In this document: positions 8,105 to 17,493 of the stretch, piece after piece
How positions within the stretch are numbered: the first letter of the stretch is position 1
How the letters are laid out: every line of letters starts with the position of its first letter
From: Streptomyces sp. MUM 203J
GTDB taxonomy: Bacteria > Actinomycetota > Actinomycetes > Streptomycetales > Streptomycetaceae
Length of the DNA stretch: 56,823 nucleotides
Direction of reading: 5' to 3'
Assembly (NCBI RefSeq): GCF_022414595.1
Contig: NZ_JADWYO010000040.1
Location: 1-56,823 of the forward strand
Program-made: the position numbers and the translations under genes
The notes under the pieces: generated by a model
What the model saw: only the letters and a program-made list of their open reading frames with translations
Told to the model about the DNA's origin: nothing
Databases searched by the model: none

Positions 8105-9043
8105 GTGCAGCCCACGAACCCGATGCCCGCCCAGGTCCAGGCGGCCTACACGTACTGCGAGGCCGTCACCGCGACGCAGGCTCGCAACTTCGCGTACGGC
8201 ATCCGGCTCCTGCCCGCCGAGAAGCGTCAGGCGATGTCCGCCCTGTACGCCTTCTCCCGGCGGGTCGACGACATCGGTGACGGCGGCCTCGGCCCCGACG
8301 CCAAACAGAGCCGCCTCGCCGCCACCCGCGACCTGCTCGACCGGATCCGCCGTGGCGCCGTCGACGAGGACGACACCGACCCGGTCGCCGTCGCCCTCGC
8401 GGACGCCGCCCGCCGCTTCCCGCTGCCCCTCGAAGGTTTCGACGAGCTCATCGACGGTGTCCTCATGGACGTCCGCGGCCAGACCTACGACACCTGGGAC
8501 GACCTCAAGGTCTACTGCCGCTGTGTCGCCGGAGCCATCGGCCGCCTCTCCCTCGGTGTCTTCGGCACGGCTCCGGGCGCACGCGACGCGGCACGCGCCT
8601 CCGAGTACGCCGACACGCTCGGTCTCGCCCTCCAGCTCACCAACATCCTGCGCGACCTGCGCGAGGACGCCGAGAACGGCCGCACCTACCTGCCTGCCGA
8701 GGACCTCGCCAAGTTCGGCTGCGACAGCGGCTTCCGCTCCGGCACTCCGCCCCGGGGCGGAGACTTCACCGGGCTCGTCCACCACGAGGTGCGGCGTGCC
8801 CGCGCCCTGTTCGCGGAGGGCTACCGGCTGCTGCCGCTGCTCGACCGGCGCAGCGGCGCCTGTGTCGCCGCGATGGCCGGCATCTACCGCCGTCTGCTCG
8901 ACCGCATCGAACGCGACCCGGAGGCCGTGCTGCGCGGCCGGGTCTCCCTGCCGGGCCACGAGAAGGCGTACGTCGCCGTGCGCGGCCTGTCCGGCCTGGA
9001 CACCCGCACGGTCTCCCGCCACACCGTCAGGAGGCGCGCGTGA
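8105..9043 (+). CDS. hpnD: Presqualene diphosphate synthase HpnD
   Basis: A 312-aa squalene/phytoene synthase family enzyme that condenses two farnesyl diphosphates to presqualene diphosphate, the step before HpnC. Aspartate-rich motifs are DDIGDGG near residue 57 and NILRDLREDAENGRTYLP near residue 180. YTYCEAVTATQARNFAYG at the N-terminus is typical of HpnD-like proteins. The start is GTG 8105. Its stop overlaps hpnE as GTGA. It lies in the same operon and is soluble or peripheral at the membrane. Confidence 0.9.
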   Translation: MQPTNPMPAQVQAAYTYCEAVTATQARNFAYGIRLLPAEKRQAMSALYAFSRRVDDIGDGGLGPDAKQSRLAATRDLLDRIRRGAVDEDDTDPVAVALADAARRFPLPLEGFDELIDGVLMDVRGQTYDTWDDLKVYCRCVAGAIGRLSLGVFGTAPGARDAARASEYADTLGLALQLTNILRDLREDAENGRTYLPAEDLAKFGCDSGFRSGTPPRGGDFTGLVHHEVRRARALFAEGYRLLPLLDRRSGACVAAMAGIYRRLLDRIERDPEAVLRGRVSLPGHEKAYVAVRGLSGLDTRTVSRHTVRRRA

Positions 9044-10485
9044 CCGACCCCGCCGACCGCGATCCCACCGCCCCGCCGCCGCACCCGTGCGGGGCCCGGG
9101 CGGTGCCCGGCGGCCCGCGCGCGGCGACCGCCGTCGTCGTCGGCGGCGGCCTCGGCGGGATCACCGCCGCGCTCCGCCTCGCGGACGAAGGCGTGCGGGT
9201 CACCCTGCTGGAGGGGCGGCCCCGGCTCGGCGGCCTCGCCTTCTCCTTCCAGCGCGGCGGCCTCACCGTCGACAACGGCCAGCACGTCCACCTGCGCTGC
9301 TGCACCGCCTACCAGTGGCTCCTCAACCGCATCGGCGGCGCCCACCTCGCTCCCGTGCAGGACCGGCTCGACGTCCCCGTGCTGGACGCCGACCGCCCCG
9401 CCGGGCGGCGTCTCGGACGGCTGCGCCGCGCCGCCCTGCCCGTTCCGCTGCACCTGGCCGCCAGCCTCGCGACGTACCCCCACCTCTCCCTCGGCGAGCG
9501 GGCGGGCGTCGGCCGTGCCGCCCTCGCGCTGAAGGCCCTCGACCCGGCCGACCCGGCCCTCGACGACATCGGCTTCGCGGACTGGCTCACCCGCCACGGC
9601 CAGAGCCCCCGAACGATCCGGGCCCTCTGGGACCTCGTCGGCGTCGCCACGCTCAACGCGCCCGCCACCCACACCTCGCTCGGTCTCGCCGCCATGGTCT
9701 TCAGGACCGGCCTGCTGTCCGAGCCGGGCGCCGCCGACATCGGCTGGGCCCGCGTCCCCCTCGGCCACCTCCACGACACCCTGGCCCGCGCCGCCCTCGA
9801 CGCCCGAGGCGTCCGCACCCTGCTGCGCACCAAGGCCCGCTCCCTCACCCCCACCGGAGACGGCCGCTGGACCGTCGCCGTCCCCGGCGACACCCTCGAA
9901 GCCGACACCGTCGTCCTCGCCGTGCCCCAGCGCGAGACCCACGACCTGCTGCCGCCCGGCGCCGTCGACGACCCCGGCGCGCTCCTGAGGATCGGCACCG
10001 CGCCCATCCTCAACGTCCACGTCCTGTACGACCGGACCGTGCTGAGCCGCCCCTTCTTCGCCGCCCTCGGCTCACCCGTCCAATGGGTGTTCGACCGCAC
10101 CGCCGCATCCGGCTTCACCGTTGGCCAGTACCTCGCCCTGTCCCAGTCGGCCGCCCACGACGAGATCGACGCCCCGGTGGCCGAACTCCGCGCGCGCTAC
10201 CTGCCTGAGCTGGAGCGGCTGCTCCCGCTCACCCGGGGCGCCCGCGTCCACGACTTCTTCGTCACCCGGGAGCGGACAGCGACGTTCGCGCCCGCGCCCG
10301 GCGTCGGACGGTTGCGCCCCGGCGCCCGAACTCGTGCGCCCGGCCTGTATCTTGCGGGCGCGTGGACCGCCACCGGCTGGCCCGCCACCATGGAAGGAGC
10401 GGTACGCAGCGGGTTCACCGCGGCGTCCGCCGCCCTCTCGGCCCTCGGCCGCCCCCACGTCCACCCGCTTGAGGAGGCGGCATGA
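9040..10485 (+). CDS. hpnE: Hydroxysqualene dehydroxylase HpnE
   Basis: A 481-aa FAD-dependent amine-oxidase/phytoene-desaturase-like enzyme that reduces hydroxysqualene to squalene, completing the HpnCDE route. The dinucleotide-binding motif VVVGGGLGGITAALRLADEG begins near residue 31 and is followed by GRPRLGGLA and DNGQHVHLRCC, a region typical of HpnE. The C-terminal FAD motif is APGLYLAGAWTATGWPATME. The start is GTG 9040, overlapping hpnD. A Pro/Arg-rich N-terminal extension of about 30 residues precedes the Rossmann fold. The gene is coupled to the next by ATGA. Confidence 0.9.
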   Translation: MTDPADRDPTAPPPHPCGARAVPGGPRAATAVVVGGGLGGITAALRLADEGVRVTLLEGRPRLGGLAFSFQRGGLTVDNGQHVHLRCCTAYQWLLNRIGGAHLAPVQDRLDVPVLDADRPAGRRLGRLRRAALPVPLHLAASLATYPHLSLGERAGVGRAALALKALDPADPALDDIGFADWLTRHGQSPRTIRALWDLVGVATLNAPATHTSLGLAAMVFRTGLLSEPGAADIGWARVPLGHLHDTLARAALDARGVRTLLRTKARSLTPTGDGRWTVAVPGDTLEADTVVLAVPQRETHDLLPPGAVDDPGALLRIGTAPILNVHVLYDRTVLSRPFFAALGSPVQWVFDRTAASGFTVGQYLALSQSAAHDEIDAPVAELRARYLPELERLLPLTRGARVHDFFVTRERTATFAPAPGVGRLRPGARTRAPGLYLAGAWTATGWPATMEGAVRSGFTAASAALSALGRPHVHPLEEAA

Positions 10486-11582
10486 CACCGAGAACCGCAA
10501 CCAGAGGAGAGACCGTGCCGACTGTGCCCCCGGCGAACCCCGCCGTCGACACCGCGGAGGTGACCGCGCTCCTGGAGCGTGGGCGCGCGCTGTCCACCCC
10601 GGTGCTGCGCGCGGCAGTCGACCGGCTCGCGCAGCCCATGGACACCGTCGCCGCCTACCACTTCGGCTGGATCGACGCCCACGGGCGGCCCGCGGACGGC
10701 GATGGGGGCAAGGCCGTGCGTCCCGCCCTCGCCCTGCTGTCCGCCGAGGCCGCGGGGGCCCCTGCGGAGACCGGGGTGCCCGGCGCGGTCGCGGTGGAGC
10801 TGGTGCACAACTTCTCCCTGCTGCACGACGACCTGATGGACGGCGACGAGCAGCGCCGCCACCGCGACACGGTGTGGAAACTGCACGGCCCCGCCCAGGC
10901 CATCCTCGTCGGTGACGCCCTGTTCGCCCTCGCCAACGAGATCCTGCTGGAACTCGGCACCGTCGAGGCGGGCCGCGCGACCCGCCGGCTGACCACCGCC
11001 ACCCGCAGACTGATCGACGGCCAGGCCCAGGACATCTCCTACGAGCACCGCGAGAGGGTCACCGTCGACGAGTGCCTGACGATGGAGGGCAACAAGACGG
11101 GCGCCCTGCTCGCCTGCTCCGCCTCCATCGGCGCCGTGCTCGGCGGCGCGGACGACCGCACCGCCGATGCCCTGGAGGCCTACGGCCACCACCTGGGCCT
11201 CGCCTTCCAGGCCGTCGACGACCTGCTGGGCATCTGGGGCGACCCCGAGTCCACCGGCAAGCAGACCTGGAGCGACCTGCGGCAGCGCAAGAAGTCCCTG
11301 CCGGTCTGCGCCGCCCTCGCCGCCGACGGCCCCGCCTCGGAACGGCTCGCCACCCTGCTCGCCGCCGACGCCAAGTCCCAGGACCTGGACGCCTTCTCCG
11401 AGGAGGAGTTCGCCACCCGAGCCGCCCTCATCGAGGAGGCCGGCGGCCGTGACCGGGCCGCCGAGGAGGCCCGCCGCCAGCACACCGTCGCCATCGAGGC
11501 GCTGGACCGGGTGGACATGCCCGCCCGGGTGCGGGCCCAGCTCGTCGCCCTCGCGGACTTCGTCGTCGTACGGAAGAGATGA
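10482..11582 (+). CDS. Polyprenyl (probably farnesyl) diphosphate synthase
   Basis: A 366-aa trans-prenyltransferase that should supply the C15 precursor to HpnD. The first Asp-rich motif is DDLMD (LLHDDLMDGDEQRR) and the second is DDLLG (QAVDDLLGIWGD), with KAVRPALALL and GNKTGALLA as further family blocks. ATG 10482 overlaps the hpnE stop and has GAGGAGG upstream. GTG 10515 with AGAGGAGA is an alternative start that would remove 11 residues. Chain length is inferred from the pathway rather than from the residues before the first motif. Confidence 0.88.
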   Translation: MTPRTATRGETVPTVPPANPAVDTAEVTALLERGRALSTPVLRAAVDRLAQPMDTVAAYHFGWIDAHGRPADGDGGKAVRPALALLSAEAAGAPAETGVPGAVAVELVHNFSLLHDDLMDGDEQRRHRDTVWKLHGPAQAILVGDALFALANEILLELGTVEAGRATRRLTTATRRLIDGQAQDISYEHRERVTVDECLTMEGNKTGALLACSASIGAVLGGADDRTADALEAYGHHLGLAFQAVDDLLGIWGDPESTGKQTWSDLRQRKKSLPVCAALAADGPASERLATLLAADAKSQDLDAFSEEEFATRAALIEEAGGRDRAAEEARRQHTVAIEALDRVDMPARVRAQLVALADFVVVRKR

Positions 11583-11760
11583 TCACCATCATCGCCCCCA
11601 GACCACTGCCGGTCTCCTCCTCCCTCCCGACCGCCACATCCCGGATGACGTCGACGCGCATATGAGTTCGCAGTCGCCGGCCGGCGCCGCCCTCTCGGGG
11701 CCGGCGCCGGCCGACGGCAGACCCGCAGCAGAAGCACCACTACTGCACGAAGGGGAAGCC

Positions 11761-13746
11761 ATGACAGCGACGACCGACGGAAGCGCCGGGGCCCTGGGCC
11801 CCCGGACGGCGCCGGCCGACGAAGCGCACCGCACCAGCACCGCCCCGGCGGACCTCCAGGACGCCGCCCGACGCGCCCTGAAGCGCGCCACCGCGCACCT
11901 CCTCGACCGCCAGGACGACGAGGGCTGGTGGAAGGGCGACCTGGAGACCAACGTCACCATGGACGCCGAGGACCTGCTCCTGCGCGAGTTCCTCGGCGTC
12001 CGCGACGGGCCCACGACCGAGGCCGCAGCCCGCTGGATCCGCGCACAGCAGCGCGACGACGGCACCTGGGCCACCTTCCACGGCGGGCCCGGCGAACTGT
12101 CCGCCACCGTCGAGGCGTACGTCGCGCTGCGGCTCGCCGGGGATCCGCCCGACGCCCCGCACATGGCCCGTGCCTCCGCCTGGGTGCGCAGCCGCGGCGG
12201 TATGGCCCGGGCCCGGGTGTTCACCCGCATCTGGCTCGCCCTGTTCGGCTGGTGGAAGTGGGACGACCTGCCCGAGCTGCCACCCGAACTGATCTACCTG
12301 CCGCCCTGGTTCCCGCTCAACATCTACGACTTCGGCCAGTGGGCCCGCCAGACGATCGTCCCGCTGACCGTCGTCTCCGCACGGCGGCCCGTCCGGCCCG
12401 CCCCGTTCGCGCTCGACGAGCTGCACACCGACCCGCGCCGACCCGCGCCGCCCCGCCCCGCGGCCCCCGCGGCCTCCTGGGAGGGGCTGTTCCAGCGGCT
12501 CGACAAGGCGCTGCACGCCTACCGCCGTGTCGCCATCCGGCCGCTTCGCCGGGCGGCCATGCGTGCCGCGGCCCGCTGGATCGTCGAGCGCCAGGAGAAC
12601 GACGGCTGCTGGGGCGGCATCCAGCCCCCCGCCGTCTACTCCCTGATCGCCCTCCACCTGCTCGGCTACGATCTCGGACATCCCGTCATGCGTGAAGGCC
12701 TCGCCTCCCTCGACCGGTTCGCCGTGTGGCACGAGGACGGCTCGCGCATGATCGAGGCCTGCCAGTCACCCGTCTGGGACACCTGCCTGGCCACCATCGC
12801 CCTCGCCGACGCCGGGCTCCCCGCCGATCATCCGGCGCTGGTGAAAGCCGCCGACTGGCTCCTCGCGGAGCAGATCGTCCGGCCCGGCGACTGGGCCGTA
12901 CGCCGCCCGCAGCTCCCGCCGGGAGGCTGGGCGTTCGAGTTCCACAACGACACCTACCCCGACATCGACGACACCGCCGAGGTGATCCTCGCCCTGCGCC
13001 GGGTCGAGCACCCCGACTCCGCCCGCATGGAGGCCGCCCTCACCCGCGCGGTCCGCTGGACCGCCGGAATGCAGTCCCGGGACGGCGGCTGGGGCGCCTT
13101 CGACGCCGACAACACCAGCACCCTGCCCAACAAACTGCCGTTCTGCGACTTCGGCGAGGTCGTCGACCCGCCCTCCGCCGACGTCACCGCCCACGTCGTG
13201 GAGATGCTCGCCCACGAGGGGCGCGCCCACGACCCCCGTACCCGCCGCGGCCTCGCCTGGCTCCTCGCGAACCAGGAGCCCGGCGGCGCCTGGTTCGGCC
13301 GCTGGGGTGTCAACCACGTCTACGGCACCGGGGCGGTACTCCCCGCCCTCACCGCCGCGGGAGTGCCGCCCGCCCACCCGGCGGTCCGGCGGGCCGTCGC
13401 CTGGCTGGAGTCCGTGCAGAACGAGGACGGCGGCTGGGGCGAGGATCTGCGCTCCTACCGCGACCCGGCATGGATCGCCCGGGGCACGTCCACCGCCTCC
13501 CAGACGGCCTGGGCGCTGATGGCACTGCTCGCCGCGGGGGAGCGGGACTCCGCGGCCGTCGCCCGCGGGGTGCGCCGGCTGGCCGACACCCAGGCCGAGG
13601 ACGGTTCCTGGGACGAGCCCCATTTCACCGGCACCGGATTCCCCTGGGACTTCTCCATCAACTACCACCTGTACCGGCAGGTCTTCCCGCTCACCGCGCT
13701 GGGCCGGTACGTCCACGGGGAACCGTCCTTCGGCAAGGGGAGCTGA
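11761..13746 (+). CDS. shc: Squalene-hopene cyclase
   Basis: A 661-aa terpene cyclase that folds squalene to hopene/hopanol at the membrane. The acid motif is DIDDT at residues 401-405 (DxDD protonates the terminal double bond). Multiple QW repeats are visible, for example QSRDGGWGAFDADN, QNEDGGWGED and QAEDGSWDE. ATG 11761 is chosen for its AAGGGGAAG site and because the start MTATTDG matches what I recall of the S. coelicolor enzyme; ATG 11662 would add 33 low-complexity residues. The 178 bases before it are the widest gap inside the biosynthetic block and could hold an internal promoter. Confidence 0.95.
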   Translation: MTATTDGSAGALGPRTAPADEAHRTSTAPADLQDAARRALKRATAHLLDRQDDEGWWKGDLETNVTMDAEDLLLREFLGVRDGPTTEAAARWIRAQQRDDGTWATFHGGPGELSATVEAYVALRLAGDPPDAPHMARASAWVRSRGGMARARVFTRIWLALFGWWKWDDLPELPPELIYLPPWFPLNIYDFGQWARQTIVPLTVVSARRPVRPAPFALDELHTDPRRPAPPRPAAPAASWEGLFQRLDKALHAYRRVAIRPLRRAAMRAAARWIVERQENDGCWGGIQPPAVYSLIALHLLGYDLGHPVMREGLASLDRFAVWHEDGSRMIEACQSPVWDTCLATIALADAGLPADHPALVKAADWLLAEQIVRPGDWAVRRPQLPPGGWAFEFHNDTYPDIDDTAEVILALRRVEHPDSARMEAALTRAVRWTAGMQSRDGGWGAFDADNTSTLPNKLPFCDFGEVVDPPSADVTAHVVEMLAHEGRAHDPRTRRGLAWLLANQEPGGAWFGRWGVNHVYGTGAVLPALTAAGVPPAHPAVRRAVAWLESVQNEDGGWGEDLRSYRDPAWIARGTSTASQTAWALMALLAAGERDSAAVARGVRRLADTQAEDGSWDEPHFTGTGFPWDFSINYHLYRQVFPLTALGRYVHGEPSFGKGS

Positions 13747-13747
13747 C

Positions 13748-14404
13748 ATGCCGGAAGCCCCCGGACCGGGATCCGGACCGGCACCCGGCCCGCTGCTCGT
13801 CGCCTGCGCCCTGGGTATCGAACGGCTCGCCCTGAGCGGCACCGCCGCCCCCGCGGACGCGGTGACCGTGCTGCGCACCGGGATGGGCCCCGGCAACGCC
13901 CGCCGCGCCGTGACCCGTGCCCTGCGCCCCGACGGACCGCTGTGCGGCGCCTCCGTCGTCGCCTCCGGGTTCTGCGCGGGGCTCGCCCCGGGTATGCACC
14001 CCGGCGACCTGGTCGTCGCCGACGAGACCCGTGGCCCGCACGGCGGCACCGCCTGCACGGCCACCGCTCACCTGGCCGCCGCGCTCGCCCGCGCCGTGCC
14101 CGGGCGCACCGTCCACACCGGCCCGCTGCTCGGCAGTGACCACGTCGTACGGGGCCAGGAGCGGGCGGACCTGCGGGCCACCGGCGCCCTCGCGGTGGAC
14201 ATGGAGTCCGCCGCCACCCTGCACGCCGCCCTGGCGACCGGCCCGCGGCCGGTTGCCGCCGTCCGGGTGGTCGTGGACGCCCCGGAGCACGAGCTGGTCC
14301 GGATCGGCACGGTCCGCGGTGGAATATCGGCCTTCCGTGTTCTTCGTGCCGTCATCCCCGCGTTCCTCGAATGGCACCGTTCGTTACTGCTCCCCAGGAG
14401 GTGA
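13748..14404 (+). CDS. hpnG: HpnG, hopanoid-associated nucleoside phosphorylase
   Basis: A 218-aa phosphorylase-superfamily protein that removes adenine from adenosylhopane to give (phospho)ribosylhopane. The Rossmann-like core is seen in RTGMGPGNARRA near residue 41 and SVVASGFCAGL. LAVDMESAA near residue 150 matches the purine/ribose-binding motif (VDMES) of the family. The start, ATG 13748, lies one base after the cyclase stop. It is named from family motifs plus position between shc and hpnH. Confidence 0.88.
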   Translation: MPEAPGPGSGPAPGPLLVACALGIERLALSGTAAPADAVTVLRTGMGPGNARRAVTRALRPDGPLCGASVVASGFCAGLAPGMHPGDLVVADETRGPHGGTACTATAHLAAALARAVPGRTVHTGPLLGSDHVVRGQERADLRATGALAVDMESAATLHAALATGPRPVAAVRVVVDAPEHELVRIGTVRGGISAFRVLRAVIPAFLEWHRSLLLPRR

Positions 14405-14409
14405 GCCAG

Positions 14410-15432
14410 ATGGCCATGCCGCTCCGCCAGACCATCCGGGTCGGAACCTATCTGCTCGGACAGCGGCTCCGCAGGCGTGACAAGTTCCCGCTGATCGTCG
14501 AGCTGGAACCGCTGTACGCCTGCAACCTCAAATGCGAGGGCTGCGGGAAGATCCAGCACCCGGCCGGAGTGCTCAAACAGCGCATGCCCGTCGCGCAGGC
14601 CGTCGGCGCCGTCCTGGAGTCGGGCGCGCCCATGGTCTCCATCGCCGGCGGCGAACCGCTGATGCACCCGCAGATCGACGAGATCGTCCGTCAGCTCGTC
14701 GCCCGCCGGAAGTACGTCTTCCTCTGCACCAACGCGCTGCTGCTCCGCAAGAAGATCGAGCTGTTCACCCCCTCCCCCTATTTCGCCTTCGCCGTGCACA
14801 TCGACGGACTGCGTGAACGGCACGACGAGTCCGTCGCCAAGGAAGGTGTCTTCGACGAGGCCGTCGCCGCCGTCAAGGAGGCCAAGCGCCGCGGTTTCCG
14901 CGTCACCACCAATTCCACGTTCTTCAACACCGACACCCCGCAGACCGTCATCGAGGTGCTGAATTACCTCAACGACGACCTCAAGGTCGACGAAATGATG
15001 ATCTCGCCCGCGTACGCCTACGAAAAGGCCCCCGACCAGGAACACTTCCTCGGCGTTGAGCAGACCCGCGAACTGTTCCGCAAGGCCTTCTCCGACGGCA
15101 ACCGGCGGCGCTGGCGGCTCAACCATTCCCCGCTCTTCCTCGACTTCCTGGAAGGCAGAGCCGACTTCCCCTGCACCGCGTGGGCGATCCCCAACTACTC
15201 GCTGTTCGGCTGGCAGCGCCCCTGCTACCTCATGAGCGACGGCTACGTCCCGACGTACAAGGAGCTCATCGAGGAGACCGACTGGGACAGTTACGGGCGG
15301 GGCAAGGACCCGCGCTGCGCCAACTGCATGGCTCACTGCGGCTACGAGCCGACCGCCGTGCTCGCCACCATGGGCTCCCTGCGGGAGTCCCTGCGTGCCG
15401 CCCGCGAGGCCGTGTCCAGCCCACGCCCATGA
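14410..15432 (+). CDS. hpnH: HpnH, radical SAM adenosylhopane synthase
   Basis: A 340-aa radical SAM enzyme that attaches the 5'-deoxyadenosyl group to hopene, the first C35 side-chain step. The [4Fe-4S] motif is CNLKCEGC (CxxxCxxC) near residue 38, followed by SIAGGEPLMHP for SAM binding. Extra Cys residues at the C-terminus (CANCMAHCGYEP) fit an HpnH/SPASM-like tail. The start is ATG 14410 with AGGAGGTGAG upstream; an earlier ATG at 14371 lies inside hpnG. In the S. coelicolor cluster, as I recall it, ispG follows this gene; here only 51 non-coding bases separate it from dxs. Confidence 0.93.
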   Translation: MAMPLRQTIRVGTYLLGQRLRRRDKFPLIVELEPLYACNLKCEGCGKIQHPAGVLKQRMPVAQAVGAVLESGAPMVSIAGGEPLMHPQIDEIVRQLVARRKYVFLCTNALLLRKKIELFTPSPYFAFAVHIDGLRERHDESVAKEGVFDEAVAAVKEAKRRGFRVTTNSTFFNTDTPQTVIEVLNYLNDDLKVDEMMISPAYAYEKAPDQEHFLGVEQTRELFRKAFSDGNRRRWRLNHSPLFLDFLEGRADFPCTAWAIPNYSLFGWQRPCYLMSDGYVPTYKELIEETDWDSYGRGKDPRCANCMAHCGYEPTAVLATMGSLRESLRAAREAVSSPRP

Positions 15433-15483
15433 CCTGAACCATCCGATCGCTGACCGTTGTTCCGACGTGAAGGGGGCCCGAGC

Positions 15484-17493
15484 GTGACACTTCTGGAGAA
15501 CATCAGGGAACCGCGCGACCTCAGGGACCTGACCGGACCCGAGCTGGACCGGCTGGCCGGGGAGATCCGGACGTTCCTCGTGGACGCGGTCTCCAGGACC
15601 GGTGGCCACCTCGGCCCCAACCTCGGTGTGGTGGAGCTGACCATCGCCCTGCACCGCGTCTTCGACTCGCCGAGGGACCGGATCCTGTGGGACACGGGTC
15701 ACCAGTCGTACGTGCACAAGCTGCTCACCGGCCGTCAGGACTTCTCCGGGCTCCGCGGCAGGGGCGGCCTCTCGGGCTACCCGGCCCGTGCCGAGTCCGA
15801 GCACGACGTCATCGAGAACTCGCACGCCTCGACGGTCCTGGGCTGGGCCGACGGCCTCGCCAAGGCCGGCCGGCTGCGCGGCCGGGACGACCACGTGGTG
15901 GCGGTCATCGGGGACGGGGCCCTGACGGGTGGCATGGCCTGGGAGGCGCTCAACAACATCGCCGCCGCCAAGGACCGGCCCCTCGTCATCGTCGTCAACG
16001 ACAACGAGCGGTCCTACGCGCCCACGATCGGCGGCCTCGCCGACCACCTCGCCACCCTCCGCACGACGGACGGCTACGAGCGCTTCCTCTCCTGGGGCAA
16101 GGACGTGCTCGGCCGCACCCCGGTGGTCGGCAGGCCCCTGTACGGCTCCCTGCACGGCGCCAAGAAGGGCCTGAAGGACTTCATCGCGCCCCAGGGTCTC
16201 TTCGAGGACCTCGGTCTCAAGTACGTGGGTCCCGTCGACGGCCACGACCTGGCCGCCGTCGAGTCCGCGCTCCAGCGCGCCAAGCGCTTCAGCGGCCCGG
16301 TCATCGTGCACTGCCTGACGGAGAAGGGCCGCGGCTACCAGCCCGCTCTGGACGACGAGGCGGACCGCTTCCACGCGGTGGCCGCCATGGACCCCCGGAC
16401 CTGCGCGCCGCTGAGCCCCGCCGCCGGGCCGTCCTGGACGTCCGTCTTCGGTGACGCGCTGGCCGAGCTGGGCGAGCGGCGGCCCGATCTGGTCGCCCTG
16501 ACGGCCGCGATGCTGCACCCGACGGGGCTGACCCGGTTCGCGGAGCGGTTCCCGGACCGGGTGTGGGACGTCGGCATCGCGGAGCAGCACGCCGCCGTGT
16601 GCGCCGCCGGACTGGCCACGGCCGGGCTGCACCCGGTCGTGGCCGTCTACGCCACGTTCCTCAACCGGGCCTTCGACCAGGTGCTGATGGACGTCGCCCT
16701 GCACCGCTGCGGGGTGACGTTCGTACTCGACCGGGCCGGGGCCACGGGAACGGACGGCCCCTCCCACAACGGGATGTGGGACCTGTCCGTCCTCCAGGTC
16801 GTCCCCGGACTGCGCATCGCCGCACCGCGTGACGCGGACCGGCTGCGCGCCCTCCTGGCCGAGGCCGTGGACGTCGGCGACGCCCCGACCGTGCTGCGCT
16901 TCCCGAAGGAGACGGTCGGTGAGCCCATCCCGGCCGTGGGCCGGATCGGCGGCATGGACGTCCTCCACCAGTCCCACCCGCGGGCCGACGTGCTGCTGGT
17001 GGCCGTCGGCGCCATGGGCGCGACCGGTGTGCGGGCGGCGCGGCTGCTGGAGGAGCGGGGCATCGGCTGCACGGTCGTCGACCCGCGCTGGGTGAAACCG
17101 CTCGACCCCGCCCTGGCTCCGTCGGCCGCGCGGCACCGGCTGGTCGCGGTGGTCGAGGACAACGTCCGCACCGGAGGCGCCGGCGCGGCCGTCGGCCAGC
17201 TTCTGCGCGACGCCGGGACCGACGTACCGCTGCGGACGTACGGCCTGCCGGAGCGTTTCCTGCCGCACGCCGGACGCGGCGAGACGCTGGCCGACGCCGG
17301 GCTCACCCCCGTCGGCATCGCGGCGAGGATCGCCGAGGCGCTGCGCCGCCCGGACGGGAACCTCCCGCACCCCGCGGAGCCGCCCGGCGCCGCGGCGCTG
17401 CCGGACGCGGCACCCGCGGGGGCACGGTCCGGCGAGGAGACGGAGCCCACGGGGCGCCACGAGACGCGCAGCGGAGTGCGGAGCGAGGCATGA
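15484..17493 (+). CDS. dxs: 1-deoxy-D-xylulose-5-phosphate synthase
   Basis: A 669-aa thiamine-diphosphate enzyme that condenses pyruvate and glyceraldehyde-3-phosphate, the entry step of the MEP isoprenoid route. The ThDP motif is GDGALTGGMAWEALNN near residue 143, ending NDNE. HLGPNLGVVELTIALH at the N-terminus and AEQHAAVCAAGLA in the transketolase middle domain are typical of the family. GTG 15484 has GAAGGGGG upstream. The last about 45 residues are a Pro/Gly/Glu-rich extension beyond the conserved fold. The gene probably boosts precursor supply for hopanoids and may be a second dxs in the genome. Confidence 0.95.
   Translation: MTLLENIREPRDLRDLTGPELDRLAGEIRTFLVDAVSRTGGHLGPNLGVVELTIALHRVFDSPRDRILWDTGHQSYVHKLLTGRQDFSGLRGRGGLSGYPARAESEHDVIENSHASTVLGWADGLAKAGRLRGRDDHVVAVIGDGALTGGMAWEALNNIAAAKDRPLVIVVNDNERSYAPTIGGLADHLATLRTTDGYERFLSWGKDVLGRTPVVGRPLYGSLHGAKKGLKDFIAPQGLFEDLGLKYVGPVDGHDLAAVESALQRAKRFSGPVIVHCLTEKGRGYQPALDDEADRFHAVAAMDPRTCAPLSPAAGPSWTSVFGDALAELGERRPDLVALTAAMLHPTGLTRFAERFPDRVWDVGIAEQHAAVCAAGLATAGLHPVVAVYATFLNRAFDQVLMDVALHRCGVTFVLDRAGATGTDGPSHNGMWDLSVLQVVPGLRIAAPRDADRLRALLAEAVDVGDAPTVLRFPKETVGEPIPAVGRIGGMDVLHQSHPRADVLLVAVGAMGATGVRAARLLEERGIGCTVVDPRWVKPLDPALAPSAARHRLVAVVEDNVRTGGAGAAVGQLLRDAGTDVPLRTYGLPERFLPHAGRGETLADAGLTPVGIAARIAEALRRPDGNLPHPAEPPGAAALPDAAPAGARSGEETEPTGRHETRSGVRSEA

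Noticed and set aside
14068..17460. Minus-strand open frame of 1130 codons
   Set aside because: It lies opposite hpnH and dxs, is rich in Gly/Arg/Val/Asp with no motif, and arises from GC-biased third positions of the real genes.
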